From: Sphagnum compactum
Lineage: Eukaryota > Bryophyta > Sphagnopsida > Sphagnales
NCBI GenBank assembly: GCA_965153455.1
Contig: OZ234496.1
Location: 19,398,304-19,462,303 of the forward strand
Length of the DNA: 64,000 bases
Reading direction: 5' to 3'
How positions within the stretch are numbered: position 1 is the stretch's first letter; each line of letters opens with the position of its first letter. Under the pieces are notes generated by a model. That model was not told the DNA's origin, ran no database searches, and saw nothing but the letters and a program-made list of their open reading frames with translations. A program made the translations under genes and the position numbers. Shown one piece after another: positions 32,350 to 44,996 of this stretch.

Positions 32350-33747
32350 CTACTTGGATTTCTTCTTGGGTCTCTTCCCCTTCTCTTGATTTTTAAATCT
32401 CTTGCCTCCAGATGCAGGATGGTCAGCATCATCATCATCACCAAACCCCTTCCTCTTACCCTTCTTTCTGGTGGAATCCTTTTCCCGCATGTGTATGGTG
32501 GTGAGTCGTTGAGCCTCACTAACCTGCTCCAAAAGCAACAACACCTCTTCCTCCTCTGCTGCAAACACGGGCAGTTTCTTCCCAATAAGCTCCTCAATCT
32601 TTTGATAAAGCTCCACATCATACTGACACACCATTGAAATGGCTCGCCCAGAGCGACCTGCCCGAGCTGTTCGGCCAACTCGATGAATGTAATCCTTCGA
32701 ATTTGTGGGAATATCATAATTGATCACAACATCTACAGATGGAATGTCAAGACCTCTACTGGCAACATCAGTGCAAATTAGGGTACTTCGCTCCCCTGCC
32801 TTGAATTTGTTCAGAGCTCCTAATCGTTTTGGTTGACTCATTTGCCCACTGATGGGAATTGCATCTAAGCCTAAGTTCCTCAGAATCAAAGCAAGCCTCC
32901 GTGTGGCTTCGCAAGTGCGAGTGAAGACCATGACAGTGCTGCCAGCGAGCTCATTCAGAAGATAAACGAGGTAACAATCCTTGAACTTCGCAGGTATGAA
33001 GAGATATTGCTGTTTCAAAGTATCTACTGTGGAATACTTGGAGGAGACTTCCACTTTCACTGGATTCTTCAAGCAAGCTCTCTGCAGCTTGGCTACTTTG
33101 TTTGTCATGGTGGCAGAGAACAAGTAAGTGTGACGTTCTTTAGGGATTACCTTGAGAATCTCGTCAATCTCCTGCTCAAAATCCATGTTCAACAACCTAT
33201 CCGCCTCATCCAACACCAAGTACTTGATTGTACGCAAGCTGAAACCCTTGGTGTTCGTCAGATGATCTACTAACCTCCCTGGTGTTCCCACGACGATGTG
33301 AGGGCGCCTGGCCAGGGCGATGGATTGCGCCATCATGTCTATACCTCCCACCACCACCGCACACTTCACCCCGATCCCGGAGCCCAGAGCTTCGAATTGC
33401 TCCGATATCTGAATCGCCAGCTCTCGCGTGGGTGACAACACACAAGCGAACAGCGATTGCGGCTTCTCCAGCAGTGCTTGCAGGATGGGTAGTGCGAACG
33501 CGGCCGTCTTCCCGGACCCCGTCTGCGCCAACCCTATTAAGTCATGCCCTTTGAATGCATGCGGGATCGCGTCCACTTGAATGGAGGTCGGCGTTTTCCA
33601 TCCCAAAGACTCGCATGCCTCTGCCAGCTGATCACACACACCCAAGCTTCTAAAACTCGCCGGCTTCTTTTCTTCTCTTCCTCCTCCTCCTCCTGTTTCG
33701 CCTTCTGCATCTCCCTCCTTGTCTCCTCCACCTCCTACTGATACCAT
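32350..33747 (-). CDS. RH10: DEAD-box ATP-dependent RNA helicase, DDX47/Rrp3 (plant RH10) type, 465 aa
   Basis: Family role: nucleolar helicase acting in pre-rRNA cleavage and 40S subunit assembly. Complete single-exon frame, ATG at 33,747, TAG at 32,350. Motifs in order: Q motif (Phe32, Gln57), AQTGSGKT (74-81), PTREL (106-110), GG (134-135), TPGR (155-158), DEAD (180-183), SAT (211-213), then [16 protein letters not shown] (about 326-334) and [13 protein letters not shown] (about 355-367). The C-terminal tail is basic (GKRPKKKSK), a likely nucleolar signal. The N-terminal extension is Gly/Glu-rich and low in complexity. Length is close to the roughly 450-470 residues usual for this subfamily. 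The core context ([38 protein letters not shown]) supports DDX47 over other DEAD proteins. The lack of introns is notable beside its spliced neighbours. Confidence 0.95.
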   Translation of the reverse strand: MVSVGGGGDKEGDAEGETGGGGGREEKKPASFRSLGVCDQLAEACESLGWKTPTSIQVDAIPHAFKGHDLIGLAQTGSGKTAAFALPILQALLEKPQSLFACVLSPTRELAIQISEQFEALGSGIGVKCAVVVGGIDMMAQSIALARRPHIVVGTPGRLVDHLTNTKGFSLRTIKYLVLDEADRLLNMDFEQEIDEILKVIPKERHTYLFSATMTNKVAKLQRACLKNPVKVEVSSKYSTVDTLKQQYLFIPAKFKDCYLVYLLNELAGSTVMVFTRTCEATRRLALILRNLGLDAIPISGQMSQPKRLGALNKFKAGERSTLICTDVASRGLDIPSVDVVINYDIPTNSKDYIHRVGRTARAGRSGRAISMVCQYDVELYQKIEELIGKKLPVFAAEEEEVLLLLEQVSEAQRLTTIHMREKDSTRKKGKRKGFGDDDDADHPASGGKRFKNQEKGKRPKKKSK

Positions 33748-34230
33748 CCTCGGAACGCAATAACTCTTTTCTTTTCTTCCTCTTCTATCTGCTTCGATAT
33801 CTCAACTCCCTCTGATTCTATCTTCGAGTCCTAGCTCTCCTTTCGTCTTCCCACCTCTCGTTCTGTGCGTCTCTGTTGTTCCTTGTCCCTCGTCGCTCTC
33901 TGCACCGCCGCGAGCGTCTCTCGCGCTTCCTCTAGGTCACGGCGATTTGGAACATCGGTTTGAGACCCGCCGGTTTAAGTCATGATACGGGTGCCTCAAA
34001 CAGAAATTTCACACCCGCGGGTTCCGGTTATAATATCTTATACACAATCTCGTATTGAGACATTTGGTTTGTATGTACTTGTGAATGCAGGTGGAACCAA
34101 TTTCACCATATTACATGAGTATTGACATATTACATGAGTATTAAGTGGTAGGTAAGGCTTGCAGACAGGTTGCCACATGTGGTAGCCGAAGGTAACACTG
34201 AAGTTTGATGGGTGTGTTAGTGGGTTCTCA
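33748..34230 (-). promoter_or_regulatory. Upstream region and leader of the helicase gene
   Basis: GC-richer, with pyrimidine-rich blocks on the + strand (that is, GA-rich leader on the coding strand) from 33,765 to 33,930. No TATA box is apparent, as is common for housekeeping genes. Confidence 0.4.
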
Positions 34231-34339
34231 AGACTTTATCACGCATTTTTTGGATGAGGTTTTATCTTAAGACGTGGCAACATATCAATGATCTTCTTCT
34301 CCTAGGAGATGCCCAGGTTGTTTTGGGCATTTTGTCCCC

Positions 34340-35645
34340 ATGCGTAGTTCGTTGATTTTTTTATCTCCCACAAGTAATATCTCCTTCTTTTTCCGTCTTC
34401 TTTCTTTTGGCGAATTTTGGCAGGAGAGTTATGCAAGTATGTGGGGACATTATGGGTCAAAAATCGTGAGAGTTTTTTCAGGGCCCCTTACCAAGGCATT
34501 AGGCTCGACTATCAATATCCTTTGGTGGTATAAGTTTTCTCTTTATGGAAGATTGTGCCTCATCTATTTTTCTATGGAATTCTACTATGATGGCTCTGTA
34601 TTTGTGCTCTAGATTTTGTATTTTTGACATACTTGTCTTGGAGGAATATGTTTCTCAAGTTGAAGGGGGCCCACATTTGCTTCAGTCATGTTTACGTGCA
34701 ATGCAAGATGGCCTTTTTCCTACAACTAGGGAAATGCACCATTCTTTTAAGAGTTTGGCAATTATCAACACCCTAAGTCTACAAGCACCTTTGATGGACA
34801 TCCACCACGACACATCCCTTAAGTCTATTTTGGAGGATGACTCCATTTCCTCATCTTCGAGAGCTCGCATTCATTTTTGTTTAGGCAAAGGGGTAGGGCT
34901 ATGGTTGGTTGTTAGGCCATTTATCTGTTCGTTTCACATTGCACATTCTACTTTCACCTCAACATTGTGTTTTCGTCTCGGTTTAATTCAGCTATTAGCA
35001 TCTAGTTTTCTCATGTGTGAATGTGGACACATGTTGGATGCATCTAGCACGCACTTGGTTCTTTGCCTGTTTGAAAGTCAACGAATAACCACACATGACG
35101 CCATCCGAGACGGCATGTATGCCTTCATTCAAAAGAATGGTGGTACGCCCTTACGTTAGGAATTTCATTACGAGCCAATTTTTACATGACCCAAGAGGAC
35201 CAGGTCTTCGTTGTTGATGTGGTGGTTATTCACCCAACACGAAAGACGGTGGCTTCAAATGTCATTAATCAACTAACAAATGTAGTTGCGAAACTTAGCC
35301 CCACAAGTATAAAAGGTTTCATGAGGGGCACCACTTTATTCCGATGCCCATGGAGGTGCACAACGCACTAGGGTGTGATATGGATCGTTTCATCAGGGAT
35401 TGTGCCTATATTTTCCATGATAGACGATTGAGATGTCATTTATCCTTATCCTTTTGCATTTAATTTTCAAGTAGCATGTTAATATTGTTCTTTAGCATGC
35501 TTTAACCTTTGCTATAGAAAGGAAGATTGCATTGGCAGGTGAAGTTTGTTCTGGACCTCCCATTATTATAAGATTTCACGATTTGCATGCAAGTGACATT
35601 AGAAGGGCCATGGGTGAAATAGCTTCCTACCATGAGAAGGACTAA
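34340..35645 (+). pseudogene. Decayed non-LTR retrotransposon C-terminal region
   Basis: The frame 34,545-35,159 contains FRLGLIQLLASSFLMCECGH, then MLDASSTHLVLCLFESQRIT and THDAIRDGMYAFIQ: a Cys-x-Cys-Gly ... His ... Cys knuckle followed by a restriction-endonuclease-like domain of the kind that ends many plant and algal reverse-transcriptase polyproteins. After a stop and frameshift the match resumes at about 35,205 (DVVVIHPTRKTVASN) and, after further shifts, at 35,515-35,645 (ALAGEVCSGPPIII, DIRRAMGEIASYHEKD, stop). The region 34,340-34,540 may be the adjoining upstream part. No reverse-transcriptase core (YxDD) was found, so the copy is 5'-truncated. Confidence 0.55.
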
Positions 35646-36239
35646 CTCTTTCTTTTTTTTTAGTTCCTACAAGTTGTGCGTCACTTGGCCTTTCTTTGGC
35701 CTTCCCTTTTTGTGTCCCCTATGATGGTTTTGACCATCATTCTATTATTGGATTTTTGTGTTCAGCTCTGGGAACTGAAATCTAGTAACATGCCCATCCA
35801 AGGGCCTTATTGTGCGAAATTACTACCGTAGTATTTGAACGAATTCGACAATTTAATGTCGAATAATCAATTTATTTATCAAAATGCATTTCGGTACACA
35901 AATTATTATTTTAAATTTTTTTACATAAATTGTAAAAAATATTTTTATTTTCAGCATGGATGAATGAAAGAACAATTTTTCATCCATTTGAAATTTCGTT
36001 CAGTTGTTATGTTTCTTTGTTAAATTATTTGCTTTCACAATCTTGATTCTTGTTTCCTTCCTAATTTATGTTTCAACAAACTTAGAAAGCATCAACAAGT
36101 CTATGAAAACATGGTAAAAGCCTATTCATGAAAGTTTTTTTGAGTGATATTGAAGGTTTCAGTTGGGATTTCACTTTTGTGATTTATAGAGCTTTTGGTG
36201 CAAGTTTGAATGCCCAAAATGGGTAAAGAAAGACTACTT
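35646..36239. other. AT-rich intergenic DNA, no gene recognised
   Basis: Short frames only; no repeat structure noticed. Confidence 0.4.
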
Positions 36240-36775
36240 ACAACAATGTTCAAAAGAATTACAAGTGAAGAAAGAGAAGCAAAATTGAAACATGATGTAC
36301 AAATTCTCAATAAACAAGTTGTTCAAAAGTAATCAGTTGTCAACAAACCAAAGAAACATCATGTTGGCAAGGCAAAAAAGGTTATAGTTGCAATATTATG
36401 TCCATAAGAGATAAAGAGAGAGAATGAAGAACCTACTAAGGACGAGAAGCAACAAAAGAGGAGAGGATTGTCACCTACAAAGGATGATGGGAAGTGGTGA
36501 AAGAAGAAAGGATCTTACACACACTGGTTTCAACCTCATTTATGTCCTCCCATTATTGCTACAATAAAAAAACATGGTAATAATTCTAGAGCATTACATT
36601 TTTTAAAAACAATGTTCAAGAGGCCCAACATGCCAAGTCCTTATGAAAAATTGAATAAGGCATGCTTATGGGAGTGGTTCACTACAGGTGGTGAATTATA
36701 ACCAAATTATAAACATGAAGTGAAAGTTGGGATCCTTGTTGGATATGCTAAAGGGCTTGCTATTCCCATTTGTAG
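36240..36775 (+). pseudogene. N-terminal fragment of a DDE-transposon protein (decayed)
   Basis: A + frame from about 36,501 reads KKKGSYTHWFQPHLCPPI, then IATIKKHGNNSRALHFLKT, PSPYEKLNKACLWEWFTTGG and, after a TAA at about 36,700, NYKHEVKVGILVGYAKGLA. As I recall, the 'WEWFTPxGELKPNY' type block sits upstream of the DDE core in the same transposon class as the remnant at 30.6-31.5 kb. Basic Lys-rich sequence precedes it (36,240-36,490) with stops. No DDE core follows, so this is an isolated fragment. Confidence 0.45.
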
Positions 36776-39700
36776 GCATGGCATGCAACCACATCACATG
36801 GGTGTTGTCTTGAACACATTCACCGAGCATCCTCCATGCTTGTAGATGAAGATGCCTTTTAAGCATGGAAACTTTCAAGCACTTATGTAGCTTCCTTGCA
36901 TACTGTTTGCTTGTTACAAAATTTGTGAACTAAATCCTGATCACTGCCTGTGATCGGTAGGAAAAGGTTTGTTACAAAACACAAGGAAGTTCCATAAACC
37001 AAGCTTTCTTCATGTTTATGGGTGGGGCTAGGGGAATAACAAATAGCTTGCACATTATTTTGCACACTGGTTTGGATGGGAAAGACACTGGTAGCAGCTC
37101 ACATCCCAAGTATGGGTGGATGCACTACAAGAGAATGTGATTTTTCTCACACATGGTAATGACAAATATTACATTTGGGTGATTGAGGTTTAGGGTTTGT
37201 GAAATATGTGCAATCACTTAATGTTAAATTGTCATTTTAATGTAATTTTTGTGCTATATAATTCTATTTAGTTGTCATCTGCATCCTTTTTCTATTGTTA
37301 TGATGAGAGAGCATGCAAATAAATCTATTGTAACAGTGAAAGAGAACATATGAAAACCAAATAGCAATTGAGTCCTTGCATGCAATTGCCCAAGGAGGGC
37401 TTTATGGGAATAATGGCCCCATGAGGCAGAGCTAAGCATAAACTTGATCCTTGTAAAGCCCACCCCTAAAGGCTTCACATGGCATATAAACCACCATGGT
37501 TTTTTTATCAAAAAATTTTGGTGATACTTAATAGGTACCTGGTAATGCCTACCTCCATAATGCCAAGATGCAATGTGGTACGGTAGTTGTCACATTTCTT
37601 TAAACTTATAAAGTTACAATTGATTTGTAAGAAACTGTACTTCATAATTAAACACATTCTTTTGTACTACAACTGAAAAATTCATCCTTGCACGATATTG
37701 TTACAAGAAATGATCAACTCCCAAACTCAAACTTTTGATTAAAAAACACCTTGACAAATCAATCCAAATCCACCCTTCAAAAATTTGAATTTGATTTAAA
37801 TTACCTTTCAAATCGCTTTTCAAAATTTCAAATTCAACAATTTCAATGTACAACTTGCAAAGTTTAACTTTGGATTAAAAACAAATTAGAATATGTGTAA
37901 TACATCAAAAGAAGTGCTTTGAAAAATCAAGTCAAATCCACCTTTTAAACACATGAATCTAATCCAAATTGCATGGATACTTCACTGACAATGCAATCTA
38001 ACAAATAAAGGGAGGGGAGAGGACCTCAACAGAAAGATTTCGACAATATATTTATTTCCCCAAGAGCCTGATGTTCTTGCAAAGATGGGGTAAATTCAAA
38101 TCAATTGATAGAGCTGGAATTCCAACCTGAATCTTTTTCAAATGATTTTGAGCTAGAGCTGCTTTCACTTTTCTTTTTGCTTTATGCAACTAGATGAAAT
38201 GGGATCTTCCCCCATACACTGGTTGGAAGATTATTGAACATTTAATGAGTTGGTGCAAAACTGCACCCTCCAGAGTTCTGATGATTCTCATTTCTAGAAA
38301 GGTAGAGAGCATGTAATCCATTAACATGGATTGCAATGCCCCCTTGTGCAGCATGATGATGATTGTCAACTCCTGGTTGTGTATGATTTCCTTGTTGCAT
38401 GAGTTTGTCAAAATTGTCAAAATTTTCAGCTGAACCCTTAAATGCAACAAGGGTTTAGGGTTTAACCATATGCTTGTAATATATATGTTCTTTGAGTCAG
38501 TGTAAAAGTGATGGACAATCTAGCATTTTTCATCAAGTGGTCTTCATCTAGTGCTTGTAGTATATATCTATTCAGTGGCTCACAAGAGTAGAACCATGCT
38601 TGCTATAACTGGATTTTTTCTAGTGTTACACTAGGTGTACATTTCAAAACTTTAGGGAAGGTATTGTGCACAAGATGTCCAATGTCCAAGCTATAAGTAT
38701 TTGAATTTTATAATCATCATAATGTTGACTTACAAGGAAAAAAAAATGTCTTAATATATCAGATCATTACTTTGATTTTTATTAATCAATAATGTCAAGG
38801 TTTTTTATATCAATCAACATACCATAAATTGAAAACGTTTTATTTAAGGAATGAAAGGTGATTTTTTTTTGTCATTTAATTTTTGTGCTTGTGGCTTGAA
38901 AAACAAAATAATGTCAATGTTATTTAAAATTTTGGATATCTGTATATATATAAATATAATGAAACACTTATTATAATTTTAAATGGGTTATCTCATGGTC
39001 TAGAACATAAATGAGAATATATTATTAATCATGTTACAAAATAATAACCAAAAAATCATGTTCATGTATTAAATAATATGATGAATTACATAAATATAAA
39101 ACTAAACGACTCATTTACAAACCTTTTTTGCATTACCAATTTTTTTTATACAATCGTAAAATAGAATATGAAAATAATGGAAAGCCTGATGAACTATGTA
39201 ATCATTTCTAAAACAATAAAATTACCCATTTTTTCTCTAGTTATAAAATAAGAAAATTGTCGTCATAATATATTCTTCAAAGCTTGATGAATTAAAACAC
39301 AATGAAAAACAAGTTTGTTAATATCATGTTTGTTGTAGATGATAATACTTGAAACAAAATTTAAAAAATAGGATATGTCATATCCTTGGTCTACATCTTA
39401 GATATACAAATAATTGTGCTATAAATAGTACATCATTATATCAAGTCACATTAAAATACATGGGATAAGCCATGGTCTTGTAATCTTTGCAATATACACT
39501 TATATGCACATTCCAAATGAAATTGGACCATCTTTTGTAAACCCAAACAATTGAATATAACTAACATCTATAAATGAACGCATTAATGATCTAAGTATTA
39601 CTTTTGACTTGACAAAATCATTTATGGATCATGACAATGAAAGCATGTTATAGAAAAAATTTACAATCATGGACTCTATCATCTAATAATTAGGATTTAT

Positions 39701-40027
39701 TATATTTAAATTAATCAATGCAATAAACTCATTTGGTTCACAACCTTCCAATTGGATAAAATATGTGAATGTTTGATTCATACACCATCCAACTCTTTAC
39801 AAGGAACATGAAACATATTGTAAACAATATCTTCTTGAGTAACTTTTTTGTTCATAGTGAAAAAAAATGATAAACGAGTAGGAACTAATTGTGTAAAGTT
39901 GTGAACAAAGATAAACTTCACAAATATGTATGGGTTTCATCAATATGTATGTGCAAGACTTCAAAAAGGGAGAAGAAAAGGTATTTAATAACAAACTTAA
40001 CAGTTTTCTTGAAAAAAAATTTCTTAA
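36776..40027. other. AT-rich intergenic DNA, no gene recognised
   Basis: Among the most AT-rich stretches of the window (especially 38.7-39.7 kb). Only short frames on both strands, no motif, no clear repeat boundary before the duplication starts at about 40,028. Confidence 0.5.
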
Positions 40028-41857
40028 AAAAAAGTTGATTGTATTTTGTTCAAAATAAGGAATTTGCAACAAATGATTCTCATTTTACTTTTTGAGCTTG
40101 ATAGGATGTGAAACTTTGCTACAACAAAAAGAAAAATATTATTCCATCATCTTGGGAAAGAGAGACACAACTTGACAAATGTGAATTGTAGATTTTATAA
40201 GTTTTGTTAAGTTGCAATGGTTGGTGAGATTGAACCTACACAATTGTTTATTGCTATTTGTTTTGTGTTGCAAATGATGCATATTAGTGTTGTAGACGTA
40301 GAGTGTACTTCAAATTGATGTTTGATATTAAATAATTCTCAATAAGACAAGGAAAATAAAAGTGTGATCTCATCTTGTTGATTTGTTCAAGAATTGAATC
40401 TTACATCGATACATCTATACGTGGTGTAATTAGAACACTTGGTGATGATGGTTGTCGTATGTTACTTAGATTGATGCCCCTCACATTATTATTATCAACA
40501 AAGTGTCACACATGAAAAGATGCACACAAATCTTTTTGTGTCACAAAATTTTAGGTATTCACTTGTAAATACAAGAATTCAAAACAAAACACTAACAAAC
40601 CTTGGTGTTAACTCCCTCTTGTTCACGCTTTAGAATCTCATAAACAGAAAAATGAGATTCCAAAACCTTCGGAATAAGTCTTTCCCCCCCCTCTCTACAA
40701 AACACAAAATAATATCAAATCCTACATAAAACCAATATTTTGCAATAAAAACCAAACATAATGAATTGTGAATTCAAAACATAAGAAACCTAACACGATT
40801 ATCAAAATCTTAAAATATTCAGATTGGGGTTACCAAACTCATCTTTTTGAAAATTTTAAATATTTGGGCAAAATTTGTCGATTGTTATTATTATAGGTAT
40901 GAAATTAATTGCGACCTTGCAAGAAAATTGGTTGGGAAAAAGATTGAATGAGATGATATTTTGCATTATAAGAACAACTTCACTAGTGCCCATAACATAT
41001 TTTGGATGAAATATAATATATTTATATGTTAATTTGCATTAGTAGATTTGCATAAGATCCAATGCTTGTAAATGATAATATATGATAAAATCACCACTTT
41101 TATTGGTTGACTATAAGGATTGGCCCATTGGCCCATTGGCCCATTGTGGTTGAATGTAAATGATTTCTCACTCTATATGGCCATGTTTATAGATGGGAAT
41201 TGGAAAACAATTCTACACCATGTTGGATGTGATAAACAATGCTACTACATACATGCCCAAAGAAGGGGTATGGGTGGAGCTGCTCTTCTTAGAGCATTAG
41301 CATTTATGTAAAAGAGATGATGATATGCTCCCCCAATTCACCAGAATGAAAGGGTCTTTCTGTGTCTGGAGAAAGCTAAACCTGGATGGATCTTAGGCTC
41401 AAGATTTCTTCTTGTGATCAGGTTTCTTATGTCTTCTTCATCATAGTTGACAAAGCTTCACATTCCACCAAGATGCACTTTCTTTTTTCAATGGAAATGC
41501 ATTTTGATCATAGTCTTTCGTGAGAGTAGTAAGTAGATCTTCCCACCTTCAACATGCAGTTTGTTCTCTTGATCAATGCAGGACTTTCAGCCTGCATCAC
41601 TTGAGTTCTGTATATCTAAGTTGTCAAGGAGAATCAAATACCATCACAAATGTCTTGTTCAACTGAAAAACACATGTGGCGTCTGCGGGTGGGTAGTTTG
41701 AGAGAGACAAAATTATTGTTAAGATTGTACAAACAATTTGATTACTTCTTTTCTTTTTTTCTTTCTTCTTTTTTTTTGTTGACTCTCCCTCTCTCTCTTT
41801 TTTTTTTCCCCAAGAGAAATTCTTGTTCCAAAAGGTTTAGACACAACAACAACAATC

Positions 41858-41977
41858 ATGGAATTGACAAAATGGAATTTGATGTTGATGGTGGTGGTGG
41901 TGTTTCTTGGCAATGTTGCAAAGTTTGGACATCACCCACAAAGTTCCTCACTGCCACCAAACAAAAAAACACACTGA
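41858..41977 (+). CDS. Putative small secreted peptide, 39 aa (copy B)
   Basis: ATG 41,858 to TGA 41,975-41,977. It starts MELTKWNLMLMVVVVFLGN, a hydrophobic signal-like stretch, and ends KFGHHPQSSSLPPNKKTH. Paralogue of the 38-codon frame at 19,318. The lengths differ only through indels of 3 and 6 nt, and the stop codon is conserved in place. The ORF lies about 0.45 kb upstream of the MBD TATA box, so it would need its own promoter; a pyrimidine-rich leader (41,745-41,815) precedes it. It could be a genuine micropeptide gene or a chance frame in conserved non-coding DNA. Family not recognised. Confidence 0.4.
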   Translation: MELTKWNLMLMVVVVFLGNVAKFGHHPQSSSLPPNKKTH

Positions 41978-42390
41978 AAATCTGGTTGCAAAAAGTATGC
42001 ACGCACACACACACACACAGTGATAGACAACTCTGATCTAAGAAGAAGATTGCAAGTGCTGTGTGCTACCATCTGTGTTTGTGCACACGAGAAGGAATTT
42101 GCAGAAAAGAAACACTCTTGAAATTTTGCTTCTTGTTTGTTGTACCTCTGCACACACTTACTTGCAGGAAAGGGTTCACAGCACTTTTGCAAAAAATGTT
42201 GCAAGCTTTGTAGCTGAGCTTTGATATGAGAAATTCAAGGCTTTTTTTTGGCTTTTGTCACATGCAACGACGATGAGGAGGAGTTCATGATGCCTGGGTA
42301 CTCCAGGTTTTTCTTCCCCTTGTTGCAATTGACGCAACAGATTTGGAGAAGAGACAACAGAGGTGTGAATTTGGTGCCGCACCAGCCTTG

Positions 42391-42431
42391 GGGTTTAGGG
42401 TTTAGTGGGCTTGCAAGTTCACTATATAAAA
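42391..42431 (+). promoter_or_regulatory. Telo-box plus TATA promoter of the CW-MBD gene
   Basis: GGGTTTAGGGTTT (42,391-42,403) is followed by CTATATAAAA (42,422-42,431). The start codon lies about 480 bp downstream at 42,912, and a leader-intron acceptor (ggttgcag|gttgctcc, exon from 42,838) sits between. Telo-boxes are typical of plant genes active in dividing cells (established knowledge). The arrangement is copied at 19.91-19.95 kb. Confidence 0.65.
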
Positions 42432-42911
42432 GCAGTAGGCAGCAGTGGGGTTTTTGTCTCTTTTGAGCTGGGTACATGGTATGAGCTCCAGCTCTTCCAA
42501 TTTTCATCAGCTTTGGGTGTTGAAGCATCAAGTCGGAAGAGGAAGGAGAAGAAGAGAAGAAGAAGAAGAAGAAGGTGGCTTGGCAGTGGATCTGTTTCCC
42601 ATTGAGCTTTTCACGGTATGATTTTTCAGGTTCATCATCAGCTTTTGATTGTGAAGCAAAATCTGTCCTTGGAAGAAGTAGAAGAAGAAGGTGATTTGGG
42701 TGCGTTTTCCGTTGAGATCTGAAATGTTTGTTTTCTAGTACTCTAGGAACCACGAGAATTAGGGGCTTGGTGATGCAGTGGATTGTTGTGGTTCTCGAAG
42801 CTGGCATTTTGCAGTAACGTTTGCTTTTGGTTGCAGGTTGCTCCATTCATCAATTCAAGCTGTTTACAACTCCTGTTGTTCACGATCCAACCCCAGGACC
42901 AAATCACAAAC

Positions 42912-44996
42912 ATGAGTTTTGTGAAGACTGAGCTTGAAGAGCATGGTATGCTGCTGCACTTCTTGTTCTTCTTGTTCTTCTTTTTCTTGTTCTTGTTCTT
43001 CACCTTCTTCTTGCCAATCTCTGAGCTCCACATGAAAGATCATGCTTAGAGAGTTTGAGTACAATGCTGGCAAAATCATCATCCTCATGGTAGAGAATTG
43101 CAGCTGTTGCTGCTGCATAAAATTCCAGAGTCATTATCTATTGCAGGAGATGCCCTTGACCACCAACAAGATTCCAAGGCACGAGTTGGTGAGGAGGAGG
43201 ATGTGGAGGGGGTTATGTCGTCATTACATGCAAGTGCACCTGATCAAGAAGCAATTCTCGCAATTTCCATAGTACCTGCAACAGAGAGCAAGTATGAAGC
43301 TGTTGTCTCCTGTGGGGCTCCTCCTGAGGCTCCTGAACAAGCTCTAACAAAATGTGAGGAAGGTGGCAAAGACGATAACAGAGGCAGAGCTGCAGCTGTA
43401 ACCAAAGACCCAGCAGCAGTGAGAGGCATTGTCTTCAATGCAGAGGCTTTGAAGACAAATCTTCTTCCCAAACATGCTCCCAGGTAAAAGAAATTCCAGA
43501 GTATAGCAACATGAACATGATAAATCCACTGCAACAAGTATTTGATCAAAGAAGATTGATGATCAGGCATTCCATTCAATCTGCTGGTTTTTTCCTCCAA
43601 TTTTTTCATAGCAAAATTCAAAGGAAGTTGGATTCTGAAGCATTCATGTTCAGGATTTGGAACCCATGTGTGTTGTCTGTAGTTTGTTTCAGACTCCTTT
43701 GTGAGAAGGAGGATCTTGATGTCTTCTTCTTCAAGGTCAACATGCACACACATACAGGTGGTCATCAATGACGGTTGAGACTTTCACGGTTCAGTGCTTG
43801 GAGTGTTTGAAATGGAGAATCATACCCACCAAGGAGCAGTACGAGATGATAGGGGAGAAGATTCTGGAGCAACCTTGGGTGTGTGAAGACGCTCAAGCTT
43901 GGCGACAAGATGCAACATGTGAGGATCCTCCAGATCTTTCAGAGGACGAGCCTTCGATCCTCTGGGCAGTTGACAGACATAGCATTCCTTGTGCTCCTGA
44001 TGGCTTCTACCGCAAAATTGTAATCAGAGGCAAGATGTCTGCAAAGTTTGCTGATGTGTATGTCCATAGCCCCCCTTCTTGTTTGCTGGTTTCTTTTTTC
44101 ATGTCTCTCTGTCTTTTATCGCACTGACTTTTACTGCTGAAGAGACCTCACAAGTGCAGATGCTGCAGATCTGTTTCAAGCAAAGAAGATACATCCATGT
44201 GTTTGCTTTAGTATGCCATCAATCTCTCAGCTGTTCATGTAGCAGGGTTTTCATATTCTTTGGCAGGTACTATAAGACACCATGTGGCAAAACACTGCGC
44301 TCCATGGTTGATGTTCAAAGGTGAGTTTGTTACTGCACCACTTGTCATATGTAGTTTGGATCTTCTTCCTGCATTTCTCTCTGCAGCAATGCATGCTGTT
44401 TGAATGGAGTTATTTTGTGGTGGATGGAGAGGTCTGTAAATTTACATTTGTTCTGCCAGTACCAAAGAGTAGATCTGGAGGAGTAACAATTCATGAGTTG
44501 GTTTTGTGGGTAGTTGTACTTGGTGTTCTGTGTCACGGTGTGTGAGTGTGTGTGTGTATGATGACACTGTTGTCTGCTGTATGTGGGTAACTGGTGCAGG
44601 TATCTGGATGACCAGCCAAAATTTGCTGAAGCAGGAGTGAGTCGCTCTCAATTTTCCTTTGCACCTCCCAAGCCAGGTCCTGGCTTCAGAAGCAAAGCTC
44701 CCATGTTGTTGGAAGGGCCAAAGAGAAAGAAGAGAGCGTGCATGCAGCTATCAATAGTGAGCAAGGTCGCTCCTGCTCACAAAAAGCAAATTTGCTACCC
44801 GCAACCCCTGGCTATCATGGGTCCTCAGTCTGAGCCTGGACATCTGAGCCCAGGCAATGCAGAAGCCTCTCCTTCGGCACCAAGTTGTGCAGACAAACAA
44901 TGCTTGGAAGGGGGCCAATCTCATGTATCATCACCATCAACTGACACCCATCTGCCTACTGTGAAAACTGAAGCTATTGGTGTGATGAAACCATAG
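42912..44996 (+). CDS. CW-type zinc finger plus methyl-CpG-binding-domain protein, 373 aa, five exons
   Basis: Proposed coding exons 42,912-42,945, 43,147-43,483, 43,758-44,057, 44,267-44,320 and 44,600-44,996. All junctions are GT-AG and the sum is 374 codons including TAG. Residues 1-127 are acidic and Pro/Ala-rich, without a known domain. A CW zinc finger follows (about 132-180): zinc ligands Cys137, Cys140, Cys166 and Cys178, with Trp143, Trp164 and Trp172, a fold that reads H3K4 methylation in other proteins. The MBD spans about 195-265 (DGFYRKIVIRGKMSAKFADV, YYKTPCGKTLRS, YLDDQPKFAEAG), with FSFAPPKP at its end. A basic cluster, GPKRKKRA, is a likely nuclear signal. The order CW then MBD is that of the plant MBD1/2/4/12-type subgroup, whose methyl-CpG binding is doubtful in angiosperms. 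Introns are short (200-280 bp). Its 5' part is duplicated at 20.4 kb. Confidence 0.9.

Larger units (their letters stand above)
40028..43392 (+). repeat. Segmental duplication, copy B (uninterrupted)
   Basis: Counterpart of copy A (11.7-21.0 kb). It contains the transposon-free site at about 40,609 and an extra 0.5 kb (about 41,062-41,590), which includes three direct copies of 'ggcccatt' at 41,120-41,146. It contains the small ORF at 41,858, the promoter at 42.4 kb and MBD exons 1-2. The downstream CW-MBD exons continue beyond the duplicated part, so B carries the complete gene and A is probably the derived, truncated copy. Confidence 0.85.
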
